Of a DNA stretch of 64,000 nt, positions 47,730 to 57,286 are shown piece after piece. The position numbers were made by a program, and so were the translations under genes. The stretch is from Thermococcus sp. Its GTDB lineage: Archaea; Methanobacteriota_B; Thermococci; Thermococcales; Thermococcaceae. The stretch spans positions 45,789 through 109,788 of the forward strand of contig NZ_JALVUC010000011.1 in the NCBI RefSeq assembly GCF_027023865.1, given 5' to 3'. The stretch's first letter is position 1. Every line of letters begins with the position of its first letter. The notes beneath the pieces were generated by a model, which saw nothing but the letters and a program-made list of their open reading frames with translations, was not told the DNA's origin and searched no databases.

Positions 47730-48217
47730 TGGCCGCGGGAGGGCCTGCAAGTGAGTTGATAATGTTCATAGTTGCAGTCATAGTTGCCGGGAGCGTCGCT
47801 GGTGCCTTGGCCTACGTCACAACAGACATAGCCCACGGGATGAATTACAGGGGTACGTTGCTGGCGGATCAGCTCAGGACCGACTTCGCGATAATCAACG
47901 ATCCAAACAACATACCACATTCAAACCTCTCTGCACAGCCGGTTAACTACACGTTTTACATCAAAAACATAGGCAAAATCGCGTTCCCCTTCAGTCAAGA
48001 CTCCGTCCAGGTACTGCTTAATGGGATCATGATTTCTCCCTCTAACTTGACTTTCCTCGACCCTCAAACCGGGGCCGAGATAAACACACTCCAGCCATAT
48101 GAAGTGGGTGCGGTGAACGTCACGCTCGGGAATGCTCTCACGAGCGGCGATGACTACACCTTGACGGTAGTGCTGAGCAATGGTGAGAGGAGGAGCTTCG
48201 TGTTTAGGGCGCCTTAA
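47729..48217 (+). CDS. flaG: Archaellum stator protein FlaG (ArlG)
   Basis: A 162-residue protein with an N-terminal membrane helix (ASELIMFIVAVIVAGSVAGA) and an extracytoplasmic beta-sandwich ending in TLTVVLSNGERRSFVFRAP. It forms filaments with FlaF that anchor the motor to the S-layer. The ATG at 47729 overlaps the flaF stop, so translation is coupled. flaH follows after 33 bases. Confidence 0.94.
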   Translation: MAAGGPASELIMFIVAVIVAGSVAGALAYVTTDIAHGMNYRGTLLADQLRTDFAIINDPNNIPHSNLSAQPVNYTFYIKNIGKIAFPFSQDSVQVLLNGIMISPSNLTFLDPQTGAEINTLQPYEVGAVNVTLGNALTSGDDYTLTVVLSNGERRSFVFRAP

Positions 48218-48250
48218 GGCCTAAAATAACACTGTCAGCGGGTGATCACC

Positions 48251-48949
48251 TTGGTCGAGGAACTGCTAAAGATTGAACTCAAGGGCGATGAGCTTCACAG
48301 GCGCCTTGGGGGTGGCATACCCGCCGGCACCATCATGCTGGTCGAAGGCGACAGGGGTAGCGGTAAATCCATCTTCGTCCAGAGGCTCCTCTACGGTTTC
48401 CTCATGAACGGCTACACCGCGAGCTACATCTCGAGTCAGTACACCACCGTCGAGTACATAAAGCAAATGGAGTCCATTGGTTATGGTATAATCCCTTTTT
48501 TAATCCGGAAGAAACTCATATTCGTCTCTCTTTACCCACTCCTCACCGGTGTGAGTGAGAAGAGGAAGTTCCTGAGCAGACTCTTTGGCGAGCCTCGTCT
48601 CTGGGAACCGGACATTATGATAATTGATTCATTCTCGTCCCTCCTCTCCAGGGAGCAGGACTCAGGTTCCGTTCGTGACTTCCTTCTCTATGTCAAAAAG
48701 ATGGCCTCCCTTGACAAAGTGATAATCCTCACCGCCAACACCGAAGAGATAGACCGCGATTCCCTCTTCGTCCTTGAGGAAGCGTCCACCATGCTCCTTC
48801 GCCTCAACGTGAAGGTCTTCGGTGGTGATCTGAAGAACTCGGCAACGATAGTCAAGTACAACAACGCAAAGGGTATCTTTCAGAAGATTATTCCCTTCCG
48901 CGTCGAGCCTAAGGTCGGGCTGATAGTAGAGATCGCGGCGGTGGTGTGA
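48251..48949 (+). CDS. flaH: Archaellum motor regulator FlaH (ArlH)
   Basis: A 232-residue KaiC-like RecA-fold protein that binds ATP and stacks on FlaI. Walker A is VEGDRGSGKSIFVQRLL. Walker B is DIMIIDSFSSLLSREQ, followed by IILTANTEEIDRD. The catalytic Glu of KaiC is not conserved in FlaH, so it mainly binds nucleotide. The start is read as TTG 48251, four bases after GGTGAT. GTG 48242, three codons upstream, is the alternative. One base separates it from flaI. Confidence 0.94.
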   Translation: MVEELLKIELKGDELHRRLGGGIPAGTIMLVEGDRGSGKSIFVQRLLYGFLMNGYTASYISSQYTTVEYIKQMESIGYGIIPFLIRKKLIFVSLYPLLTGVSEKRKFLSRLFGEPRLWEPDIMIIDSFSSLLSREQDSGSVRDFLLYVKKMASLDKVIILTANTEEIDRDSLFVLEEASTMLLRLNVKVFGGDLKNSATIVKYNNAKGIFQKIIPFRVEPKVGLIVEIAAVV

Positions 48950-48950
48950 T

Positions 48951-50594
48951 ATGGCACAGGCGTTCAGCGACACCCTGGATGAGGCTATGGCAAGAAACCC
49001 GCACCTCAGAAGGTACGTTGACCAGTTTAGGAAGAAGTACGGAAAGATGCCTGAGTTCTACGCCCAGCTCAGCAGGGACATGAGTGACATAATGTACCCC
49101 AATATACTCTACCCTGTCGGCGATCCTATATTCATCCACATCTTCGCCGACCCCGCCACTGCTGAGAAGAGGTACATCGTGATAGAGCCTCGCGTTGAGA
49201 GCAGGGAAGAGGAACAGAAGTACAACAGGATACGTGACAAGATACTCGAGTTGGCTCCAACTAGAAACATCCCAGACGAACAGGAGGAATTTGAGCGTTT
49301 TCTGGATGCCCTATTCGATGAGGCGGTTCTGGCGCTGGTTAAGGGCGGCAAAGGTGGGGGACTCCTAGGGAAGGGTGAGAGGTTCACCATAACCAAGGAG
49401 GAGATGGAGAAGTTCCGCTACCTCATTAAGCGCGACATCATAGGAATAGGTCCCCTCGAGCCGATAGCTAGGGACCCGTACATTGAGGATATCCACATCA
49501 TCGGAGCCAATAACGTCTCCCTGGTTCACAAGATATTTGAAATGGTGCCGACGAACATAAGCTTTGGCGACGACGTCAATCTTGCCGACTACTTCAAGAA
49601 CATGGCCGAGCGCATAGGCAGGCCGGTCAGCGACAGGACGCCCATTGTTGACGGCGCCCTTCCCGACGGCTCGCGTATTAACATCATCTACTCGCCGGAC
49701 ATATCCATCAAGGGGCCGAGCGCAACAATCCGTAAGTTCTCTGCAACGCCGATAAGCATAGTTCAGCTGATCGGCTGGGGAACGCTAAGCGCTGAGATTG
49801 CTGCTTACCTTTGGATAGCCCTCGAGTACGGGATGAGCGTTTTTGTCTGTGGGGAGACCGCATCTGGTAAGACGACACTCCTCAACTCGCTCATTCCCTT
49901 CATCAAACCGGGTTCGAAGGTGTATACCGCCGAGGACACCCCGGAGGTTCATGTCCCACATCCCGTCTGGCAGAGGCTCATCACCCGTGAGAGGGGTCCC
50001 GAGGAGAGTAGGGTTACGCTCTTCGACCTGCTGAAGGCGGCACTGCGTTCGAGGCCGAACTACATCATCGTCGGTGAGATCCGTGGTGCTGAGGGGTCAA
50101 TAGCCTTCCAGGCAATGCAGACCGGTCACCCGGTCATGTCGACCTTCCACGCCGGTGACATCAAGAAGATGATACAGCGTTTCACCGGCCACCCGATAAA
50201 CGTCCCTATAACCTTCATTGACAACCTCAACATAGCCGTCTTCCAGCAGGCGGTCTACGTCAAGGGCAAGTTCCTGAGGAGGACGATAAACGTCGTCGAG
50301 ATTGAGGGATACTACGAGGAGCTGGGCGGTGTCGCCACGAGAAACGTCTTCGAGTGGGACGCGGTGAACGACAAGCACATCTTCCGCGGTTTCAACAACT
50401 CATACATCCTTGAGAATAAAATAGGAGAAATCGCCGGCTACGAGGACCCAAAGGAGATATACAACGAACTGTTCCTGCGCGCGAGGATCCTGCAGAGGAT
50501 GGTCGAGCTTGGCATAACGAACTACTGGGACGTTTACAGGGAGATCAAGGCCTTCTATCAGAGGGGTATCGAGGGCCTGAGCTTTAGGATCTGA
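48951..50594 (+). CDS. flaI: Archaellum motor/assembly ATPase FlaI (ArlI)
   Basis: A 547-residue secretion-superfamily ATPase that both assembles and rotates the archaellum. Domains are an N-terminal segment (about 1-100), an N-domain (about 140-280) and a C-terminal ATPase with Walker A GETASGKTTLLNSLIPF, Asp box YTAEDTPEVHVP, Walker B YIIVGEIRGAEGSIAFQAMQ and His box TGHPVMSTFHAGD. It is followed after ten bases by flaJ. The high confidence comes from the complete motif set. Confidence 0.97.
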   Translation: MAQAFSDTLDEAMARNPHLRRYVDQFRKKYGKMPEFYAQLSRDMSDIMYPNILYPVGDPIFIHIFADPATAEKRYIVIEPRVESREEEQKYNRIRDKILELAPTRNIPDEQEEFERFLDALFDEAVLALVKGGKGGGLLGKGERFTITKEEMEKFRYLIKRDIIGIGPLEPIARDPYIEDIHIIGANNVSLVHKIFEMVPTNISFGDDVNLADYFKNMAERIGRPVSDRTPIVDGALPDGSRINIIYSPDISIKGPSATIRKFSATPISIVQLIGWGTLSAEIAAYLWIALEYGMSVFVCGETASGKTTLLNSLIPFIKPGSKVYTAEDTPEVHVPHPVWQRLITRERGPEESRVTLFDLLKAALRSRPNYIIVGEIRGAEGSIAFQAMQTGHPVMSTFHAGDIKKMIQRFTGHPINVPITFIDNLNIAVFQQAVYVKGKFLRRTINVVEIEGYYEELGGVATRNVFEWDAVNDKHIFRGFNNSYILENKIGEIAGYEDPKEIYNELFLRARILQRMVELGITNYWDVYREIKAFYQRGIEGLSFRI

Positions 50595-50604
50595 GGTGAT
50601 TCCC

Positions 50605-52338
50605 ATGGTAGAGGAGAAGATCAGCATCTTCACCAAGGCAGACCTCGACATGAAGACGTACATTCACAAGATACTCATACCTTACATGGGGATCTCGGCC
50701 CTCCTCTTCATAGCCGTCGGCGCTATGACACTGTTTATCTACATCCCTAAAGCGCTTAAGGTCCTCCTCTTCCTGATACCGGTTATCCTAATGGTATACG
50801 CGGCGGTGTATCCTTACATAACCGCCGATTCGAAGAAGATATCCATCAACTCCAAGATGCCATACTTCATCACATATTTCGCGGTTCTCTCCACGAGCGA
50901 GATGGGTCGTTCTGACCTCATTGCGGTTCTGGCGAAGGATCCCAAGCTCGGATCCATAGCAGGCGAGCTCAAGAAGGTTCACACCGTTGTCAATAAGCTT
51001 CACCTCTCGATGCCAGAGGCCTTCCGCTTCCTCGCTAGGAGGACTCCAAGTCAGATTTTCGCCGATTTCCTCGACAGGTTAGCGTATTCCCTCGACAGTG
51101 GTGTCGACCTCAAGGAGTATCTGTTCCAGGAGCAGCAGACGGTTATGGATGATTACCAGACCTTCTACGAGGGCGCACTCTATGACCTTGACGTTTTCAA
51201 GGAGATATACGAATCGATAATCATCTCCGTCGTTTTCGTTGCTTCGTTCGTTATCATCGGGCCGCTCATCACCGGCCTTGACCTTGGCACTATGGGTCTC
51301 TATGCCATAGCCATGACCCTCGCGGCAGAGATAGGAATCCTGCTCATCGTTAAGCTCAGGATGCCCGATGACCCAATATGGGCACAGGTGAGGGAGGGAA
51401 TAGCCGACCCGCGTAGGGAGAGGACAAAGAGGGCCGCCATCTACTCCTTCCTTGCTGTCTTTATAGTGGCCCTGTTATACTTTATCGCCATAAAACCTCG
51501 CTTTAACATACCCGATCCATTCGTTTTGGCCATTATTCTTACGCCCGTCTTCTATGTTGGGAACGTTGTCAGCAAGGAGGAGGCATCAATATTCCGGAAG
51601 GATGAGAACTTTCCAGCTTTCATAAGGAGTCTAAGCTCCTCCCTGGCGGCGAGCGGCGCTTCCCTTGTTCTCGTCCTTAAGTACCTCAGTGCCCACGACT
51701 TCGGATCGCTCACCGAGGATATCAAGGCCCTTTACAGGCGCCTTGCAATCCGGGTTGACAGGGATAGGGCATGGGATTTCTTCATAGCCGGAACTGGGAG
51801 CTGGCTGGTCGGGATCTTCTCCGAGATATTCCGCGAGAGCCTCAGGATGGGTGCTGAGCCTGACTACGTTGGCCTCGTCATAAGCAGGAACTTCGAGAGG
51901 CTCGTCCGCCTCAGGAGAAAGAGGCAGCAGAGCATAGCGAGCTTCATCGGCATAATCTATGGACTCACGGGGGCCTTTGCCTTCTCCTTTGCAGCGTCCT
52001 TTCAGGTGGCGGTCTCAATAAGTCAGCTCTTCTCACAGATGAACATCCCCTCGGAGTACATAGGGAACATAATCCATGTTATCCCATCTTCGGGAATAAC
52101 GTTCCTTATGTATCTAATGCTTGCCATGATGGTCATGCATTCGCTCCTTTCGGCCATGGTCATAAAGCTCGCCGACGGTGGACACATCCTCGGAACCGCG
52201 AGGTATTTCGTCATACTAGCATGGATATTCGCAGTTGGAATGTACCTAGGGCAGGTGCTGATGGCCAAGATGATGAACATAGGTGGGGGAGGAACCACCA
52301 CACAGCTCTTCCTCCACCTTCTGGGGGTGATGGGATGA
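50605..52338 (+). CDS. flaJ: Archaellum platform membrane protein FlaJ (ArlJ)
   Basis: A 577-residue polytopic membrane protein (TadB/C-type platform) with about nine helices grouped at about 30-75, 210-255, 270-330 and 440-570. Two cytoplasmic domains rich in basic residues contact FlaI. It is the membrane core of the archaellum motor. ATG 50605 follows GAGGTGATTCCC. The last bases overlap the start of the next gene (ATGA), coupling flaJ translation to a secreted protein. Confidence 0.96.
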   Translation: MVEEKISIFTKADLDMKTYIHKILIPYMGISALLFIAVGAMTLFIYIPKALKVLLFLIPVILMVYAAVYPYITADSKKISINSKMPYFITYFAVLSTSEMGRSDLIAVLAKDPKLGSIAGELKKVHTVVNKLHLSMPEAFRFLARRTPSQIFADFLDRLAYSLDSGVDLKEYLFQEQQTVMDDYQTFYEGALYDLDVFKEIYESIIISVVFVASFVIIGPLITGLDLGTMGLYAIAMTLAAEIGILLIVKLRMPDDPIWAQVREGIADPRRERTKRAAIYSFLAVFIVALLYFIAIKPRFNIPDPFVLAIILTPVFYVGNVVSKEEASIFRKDENFPAFIRSLSSSLAASGASLVLVLKYLSAHDFGSLTEDIKALYRRLAIRVDRDRAWDFFIAGTGSWLVGIFSEIFRESLRMGAEPDYVGLVISRNFERLVRLRRKRQQSIASFIGIIYGLTGAFAFSFAASFQVAVSISQLFSQMNIPSEYIGNIIHVIPSSGITFLMYLMLAMMVMHSLLSAMVIKLADGGHILGTARYFVILAWIFAVGMYLGQVLMAKMMNIGGGGTTTQLFLHLLGVMG

Positions 52339-54284
52339 GAAGGCTCGTAGCGTTCATGACACTCATCATGCTGTTTGTTTCCATATCCGGGATGGTAGTT
52401 GCATCCACCTTTAGTGGATGGGTTGAGGTTCCGGGGTTCATAAAGATTGGTAATACGACCGTAGAACTCCAAGACATCTCCTACAGAGACGGTTCACTTT
52501 TAGGGGAACTTTACACGGGTTCCTCCTTCAAGGATTTTGTTCTTGGTCCCGGGAAGTCAATTTATATCAATGGTGTAAACATAACCTACATTCGGGCATT
52601 GGTCGATGGGCGTTCTCTAGCTCTTGTTAACGCCACTTTTCCATACGTGTTCCCAGGTGAGAACGTAACCTTTGGTAATTACACAATAAGCCTCGTCTCG
52701 GTCAGTGGGTCAGGTGCCAAAGTGAGGATTTCAGGTTATAACACTTCCAAAGAGTTTATCTCCAAGGAGTTCACGTTTGGCCATGTTCGTGTATCCCTCT
52801 CCGCTTACCCGCAGGTATTTAACGGTTATATCAAGCGAGGTGACAACGTCACAGTTCAGGGTCATACGCTAAAGTTTGTTAATGCGACTGTGGAGAATAC
52901 CAGCAGTGGGTTTATCGAGAAGGTGTACTTCTCATACGATGGTAGAATCTACCCTATTGACGTGGGAGATGAGAAGGACATAGGTGTGTTCCACGTTAAG
53001 GTTAAAGATTTAGTCGGGATTGAGTATGCTGACATCTCAGTCAATCTCCGGGGGGTCTCCCTTGATATTGAGACCGTACCTGATGAAGTTTTCAAGCTGT
53101 CTCCCGGCCAGAGCCAGAGGGTTGGTCCGTATCTGGTTACTTACGACTACAACTTTGGCGGGGCAAAGATTTCGATTCGTAATCCCTGTGGACAGGTGCT
53201 GAAGAGCGGGAAACTGACCCTTGGTCCTGTTTCATCTTTCCTTTACTATGGTGGGGTTTCCATTGGACTTGAGAAGTTTTCGTCCAACAGTACGGCGACC
53301 TTCTTTGCCCTCATTGATAAATCCGCCATACCCAACGTCACCAAGGTTGCAAACCTCCGCATTGATGTATCCACTAATAGTGCCAAGCAGTATGTTCCAA
53401 TAAAGGCTAAGGTCTCCGTCAAAAACACTGGCACAGTCACCCTTTCAAACATCTCACTCAAATTCGTCCCAGAGGCGGGGGCCAGTGTTGTCTCAGGGGG
53501 TAACATGTTCATTAAAAACCTTAAACCCGGTGAGAGCAAGAGCTTCGATGTTACGCTTATACCGGAGATTTCGGGCAACGGCACCCTTGGGTACGTGGAG
53601 GCCTCGGTAGTGGCGCCTTTTGAACTTGCCTGTGGTGGGTTCACGGTTCTGAAGTTCCGCTCCAATGAATTGTATGTTTCGGTGTCTCCGTCAACAATGA
53701 GTTATTCACTCCTTGTGAATGCCCCGAAAAGGGTTCAGGTGTACCACCCAGTTAACATATCCATAACTGCAATCAATACTGGTGACGTTTCGGTTCCTAC
53801 CAATATAACCGTGAAGGTTCCCAGGGGTGTTGCGGTTAAGCCGTCCAAGGGCTTTGTATCAATAGGTAGCCTTATGGTGGCACCCCTTAAGTTATCTCCG
53901 GGGAATAATACGACTCTAACCTTACAAGTCATTCCTTACATGGATGGGGTTAGGACATTTGAGATCAAAGCTGTAACATCAATAGGAACTATAAACTCCA
54001 CGGCAATCGTTCTAAACGTGGGGAGCCATCCCAATAACAGCACTGTAACCGTAACCGAGACGAAAACGGTCACCGAGTCCTGCAACGCCACGTCCAATCT
54101 TACAGCAATCACGAAAACCGAGACTCTGACCAGAACATCCACCCGGACATTTACCAAAACTACCACAACCACCTCCAAAGTGCCGTATACTCCTCTGAGT
54201 TCCAAGGCCCTCTGGGGTAGTGTTGGCTTTGTCTTGGGTTTCCTTTTCGTTGTAATGCTGGCATGGTACCAGGCCCGTAGGTAG
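52335..54284 (+). CDS. Secreted, membrane-anchored surface protein coupled to flaJ
   Basis: A 649-residue exported protein. It has a signal peptide (MRRLVAFMTLIMLFVSISGM, cleavage after VVAS) and a long beta-rich region with many N-glycosylation sequons. Two CARDB/NEW3-like Ig modules lie at about 340-450 and 475-590 (ISITAINTGDVSVPTNITVK). A Thr/Ser-rich stalk (about 590-630; TRTSTRTFTKTTTTTSK) leads to one membrane helix (LWGSVGFVLGFLFVVMLAWY) and a short basic end. This is the layout of S-layer-associated proteins. Its start overlaps the flaJ stop (ATGA), so it belongs to the archaellum operon. Function unknown. Confidence 0.82.
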   Translation: MRRLVAFMTLIMLFVSISGMVVASTFSGWVEVPGFIKIGNTTVELQDISYRDGSLLGELYTGSSFKDFVLGPGKSIYINGVNITYIRALVDGRSLALVNATFPYVFPGENVTFGNYTISLVSVSGSGAKVRISGYNTSKEFISKEFTFGHVRVSLSAYPQVFNGYIKRGDNVTVQGHTLKFVNATVENTSSGFIEKVYFSYDGRIYPIDVGDEKDIGVFHVKVKDLVGIEYADISVNLRGVSLDIETVPDEVFKLSPGQSQRVGPYLVTYDYNFGGAKISIRNPCGQVLKSGKLTLGPVSSFLYYGGVSIGLEKFSSNSTATFFALIDKSAIPNVTKVANLRIDVSTNSAKQYVPIKAKVSVKNTGTVTLSNISLKFVPEAGASVVSGGNMFIKNLKPGESKSFDVTLIPEISGNGTLGYVEASVVAPFELACGGFTVLKFRSNELYVSVSPSTMSYSLLVNAPKRVQVYHPVNISITAINTGDVSVPTNITVKVPRGVAVKPSKGFVSIGSLMVAPLKLSPGNNTTLTLQVIPYMDGVRTFEIKAVTSIGTINSTAIVLNVGSHPNNSTVTVTETKTVTESCNATSNLTAITKTETLTRTSTRTFTKTTTTTSKVPYTPLSSKALWGSVGFVLGFLFVVMLAWYQARR

Positions 54285-54332
54285 CGGCCACACGCCCCCT
54301 CCCCTTTTATTTTCTTTGGCAGATGGGCATAG

Positions 54333-54995
<663 letters not shown>

Positions 54996-55035
54996 GCTTT
55001 TAAGCTCTCAGACAGCCTTTCTTTAAGGTGATAAC

Positions 55036-55659
55036 ATGGTCAGGCTCATCTCTTTTGATCTCGAGGGGACGCTCGTTAAATCCGTCTCAGGCTGGGTTGA
55101 GCTGCACAAACGCTTTGGAACGTGGGAAAAGGGTATGAAATACGCCGAGCTTTTCTTCTCTGGGAAGATAGGCTACGTTGAGTGGGCTGAGCTGGACGCC
55201 TCTCTCTGGAGGGGTCACACGCGGGATGAAATCCTCGAGTGGGCGAACTCAGTTGAGTATATGGACGGCGCAGAGGAGCTGGTGGAGTTTCTCAAACAGA
55301 ACGGCTTTAAAATATCCATTCTCTCCAGCGGGCTTATGTGCCTCGCCGGGAGGGTAGCGAGGGAGCTCAGCGTCGATTATGTCTTTGCGAACGAGCTGAT
55401 ATTCGACGAGAACGGAGTGATTACGGGAAAAGTTAACCCAGTCGTCGACTTCAAGAGTAAAGGTGCCATTCTGCGCGAGCTGAAGGAGGAGCTGAGGCCG
55501 GAATTAACGGTGGCGGTCGGCGACGGCTACAACGACGTAAGTATGTTCCGGGAGGCAGACGTTGCGATAGCAATAAAACCCCACGATGGCGTTGAGGGCG
55601 ACCACAACGTCGAGAGCCTCCGGGAAGTGGGGGAGATTATAGCCGGCCTCCTGAAGTGA
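55036..55659 (+). CDS. HAD-family phosphatase (phosphoserine phosphatase-like)
   Basis: A 207-residue HAD hydrolase. Motif I SFDLEGTLVKSVSG has Glu at the position next to the nucleophile Asp (DLEGT, nucleophile first D). Motif II is SILSSGLMCLAGRVA and motif III/IV VAVGDGYNDVSMFREADVAI with Lys in VVDFKSKGAIL. It resembles SerB-like phosphatases. The substrate cannot be stated. It starts at ATG 55036 after AGGTGATAAC. It ends one base before the guide-RNA region. Confidence 0.87.
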   Translation: MVRLISFDLEGTLVKSVSGWVELHKRFGTWEKGMKYAELFFSGKIGYVEWAELDASLWRGHTRDEILEWANSVEYMDGAEELVEFLKQNGFKISILSSGLMCLAGRVARELSVDYVFANELIFDENGVITGKVNPVVDFKSKGAILRELKEELRPELTVAVGDGYNDVSMFREADVAIAIKPHDGVEGDHNVESLREVGEIIAGLLK

Positions 55660-55660
55660 C

Positions 55661-55718
55661 GGGGTCTGGGAAGGGCATGCTCATCACTCGTCAGCAAAGC
55701 AAAAGCTCGTCATCCCCC
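55661..55718 (-). ncRNA. Probable C/D box guide sRNA
   Basis: Read on the minus strand. A terminal GGGGG/CCCC stem (55718-55714 with 55664-55661) encloses C box ATGACGA (55713-55707), a 12-base guide (55706-55695), D' box CTGA (55694-55691), spacer CGA and C' box GTGATGA (55687-55681). A second 12-base guide (55680-55669) and a D-like CAGA (55668-55665) follow. The D'/C' part and both 12-base guide lengths are exactly as in archaeal 2'-O-methylation guides. The external boxes deviate (C for U in C, CAGA for CUGA). It abuts the H/ACA candidate at 55719. Target not determined. Confidence 0.6.
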
Positions 55719-55778
55719 TGTCGGCTCGGTCGGAACCCCCGGTTCACGTTTCCCCGGAGAGGGCAGGCGCCGGGCCGG
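55719..55778 (-). ncRNA. Probable H/ACA guide sRNA
   Basis: Read on the minus strand. The lower stem CGGCCCGG (55777-55770) pairs with CCGAGCCG (55729-55722), with one mismatch. A 6-base 5' pocket (CGCCTG) and 3' pocket (TTCCGA, 55735-55730) flank an upper GC stem with a loop GGGGAAACGTGAACC that contains the GA/UGA of a K-loop. The stem ends exactly before ACA (55721-55719). The distance from upper stem to ACA is 14 bases, the classic value for pseudouridine guides. A TATA-like element lies 25 bases upstream. Target not determined. Confidence 0.58.
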
Positions 55779-55800
55779 TGATTAAAGTAAGGAGCAGAAG

Positions 55801-55808
55801 GTTAAAAA
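55801..55808 (-). promoter_or_regulatory. TATA-like element for the guide-RNA pair
   Basis: CTTTTTAAC on the minus strand lies about 25 bases before the predicted 5' end of the H/ACA RNA. It is placed inside the end of the prepilin peptidase transcript, so the RNAs may have their own promoter or be processed from read-through. Confidence 0.45.
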
Positions 55809-55810
55809 GC

Positions 55811-57025
55811 CTAACTGAAGCCCGCAACCCTGAGGACGAGCCACCAGAAGACATCGCCCCAGAAATAAGCCATCAGGAAACCGATGAAGAGTGCCGGCGC
55901 GAAGGGCATGGCCTTCTTCCTCAAAAAGCTGTTCTCAAGCTTTCCCTCTTCTACCAGTTTTCTGAGTTCCTCAATCTGTTCCTTCGCCAGGCCTTCGGCA
56001 GTGGGAGACGCTATTACTCTCCCGCGCTTTGGCTTCAGTATCGATGTGTCAAGCTTTGCAATGGCCCGCTTGAACCTTCCAAAGGCACCCTCCCTGTCCC
56101 TCAGTATCTCCCCGTTGAGTTCGTGGATGGTCTCCCCCAGGATGTCCCACTCCTGAAGCCTTTCAACGGGAACTTCCTCCATGAGGACCTCCGTACGAAG
56201 GTACTTAACGGTTGAGATGAGAACTTTGAACGTGTAGAGAACCACGAACATCCTCCAAGAGACATTGAAGGCCGTTACTGGGTTGCTGTAAACCAGATAC
56301 GCCAAACTTAGAATACCTACTGCGTTTCCAATCGCTTTAAACTTTGAGAACACCAGCAGGAGAACGAGACCGAGAACCCAGAGGGTGGCTGAGTTACTGA
56401 AGCCGGTTGTGGCTATCGCCTCTTGGATTCCCAGGATACCTATGAGCCAGATCCAGAACTCCGCCGTTATCTTCAGGCCACCTGTAAAGACATCACCAAG
56501 CTCGTGGAATTTCCCCCTGATGGCCAGAACCGCGAGTGCGTAGACTAGGATGAAGGGGAAAACCGCAAGGATGCTGTTGAAGAGTATCGCGAGGGAGTAC
56601 AGGGGCAGGGCCCGGCCGTATGGGGGGATGACGCTTGCTGTCTTCGGTGCAAAGGGCAGGAGCGCCGAAAACGCGGCGAGAACCACAACGTCTCCGCTCG
56701 CCCAGGCCCCCAGGTAGTAGAACATTATGCCGAGGATAAAACCCACGACGAGTCCAATAACCCCAGAGAGTGCGAGGAGGGTGTTTCCCCCCTTAAGTCC
56801 AAGGTAGGCGTAGTAGAGGATTCCACCTTCCGCGGTGGGGATTATTATTTTATCTATCCACTTTGGGAGGTCCACTTCCCCACCATCCTCCTCCCAGCTG
56901 AGGAGCTTCCCGATGAGTGTAAGGGTGGGAAAAGCGTGGTTGTCAAAGATAAAGCCAGTCTTTATGTCGGTGTAGGACGTCAAAACTCCTGCTAACAGGC
57001 CGAGAATGAGCGGAACCGTCCACAT
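55811..57025 (-). CDS. Type IV prepilin peptidase (A24 family)
   Basis: A 404-residue membrane protein with about ten helices. The first catalytic Asp is in TSYTDIKTGFIFDNHAF (first loop). The second is in GAWASGDVVVLAAFSALLPF, which stands where most family members have GxGD (here ASGD). It processes class III signals of pilin-like proteins. A cytoplasmic domain of about 90 residues (290-375) is inserted before the last helix. The adjacent upstream gene encodes a tiny pilin-like protein, so EppA-type pilin processing is likelier than archaellin processing. It starts at ATG 57025 after GAGGTGG. Confidence 0.87.
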   Translation of the reverse strand: MWTVPLILGLLAGVLTSYTDIKTGFIFDNHAFPTLTLIGKLLSWEEDGGEVDLPKWIDKIIIPTAEGGILYYAYLGLKGGNTLLALSGVIGLVVGFILGIMFYYLGAWASGDVVVLAAFSALLPFAPKTASVIPPYGRALPLYSLAILFNSILAVFPFILVYALAVLAIRGKFHELGDVFTGGLKITAEFWIWLIGILGIQEAIATTGFSNSATLWVLGLVLLLVFSKFKAIGNAVGILSLAYLVYSNPVTAFNVSWRMFVVLYTFKVLISTVKYLRTEVLMEEVPVERLQEWDILGETIHELNGEILRDREGAFGRFKRAIAKLDTSILKPKRGRVIASPTAEGLAKEQIEELRKLVEEGKLENSFLRKKAMPFAPALFIGFLMAYFWGDVFWWLVLRVAGFS

Positions 57026-57034
57026 GATTCCACC

Positions 57035-57199
57035 TCACAGGTTCTCAAGAAGCTGTCTCCTGACCTGCGTCGTGTAGTTGCTCACTGCTCTGTTAAGGTC
57101 GTAAACGCTGTTCATGATTACCTTTACGGCTACTGCTACCAGAATCAGAACCGCCGCCAGCATGAAGAGATACTCGAGCGCCCCCTGTGCCCTTCGCAT
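57035..57199 (-). CDS. Small class III signal peptide (pilin-like) protein
   Basis: A 54-residue protein. MRRAQG|ALEYLFMLAAVLILVAVAV carries the Q-G-x-x-E-Y signature of archaeal type IV pilin-like class III signals, with cleavage after Gly6. The short tail is SVYDLNRAVSNYTTQVRRQL ending LENL. It starts ten bases upstream of the prepilin peptidase start and in the same direction, so they form an operon. Proteins of this size are minor pilins or core pilins lacking a head domain. Confidence 0.82.
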   Translation of the reverse strand: MRRAQGALEYLFMLAAVLILVAVAVKVIMNSVYDLNRAVSNYTTQVRRQLLENL

Positions 57200-57286
57200 T
57201 TTCTACACCTGATTGGATTTCACCTCAAAGGATTTAAAGTTTCCGTCGGCCTTTTAAGCGGGGATGAGGATTGAAGGGTGGTAAAG

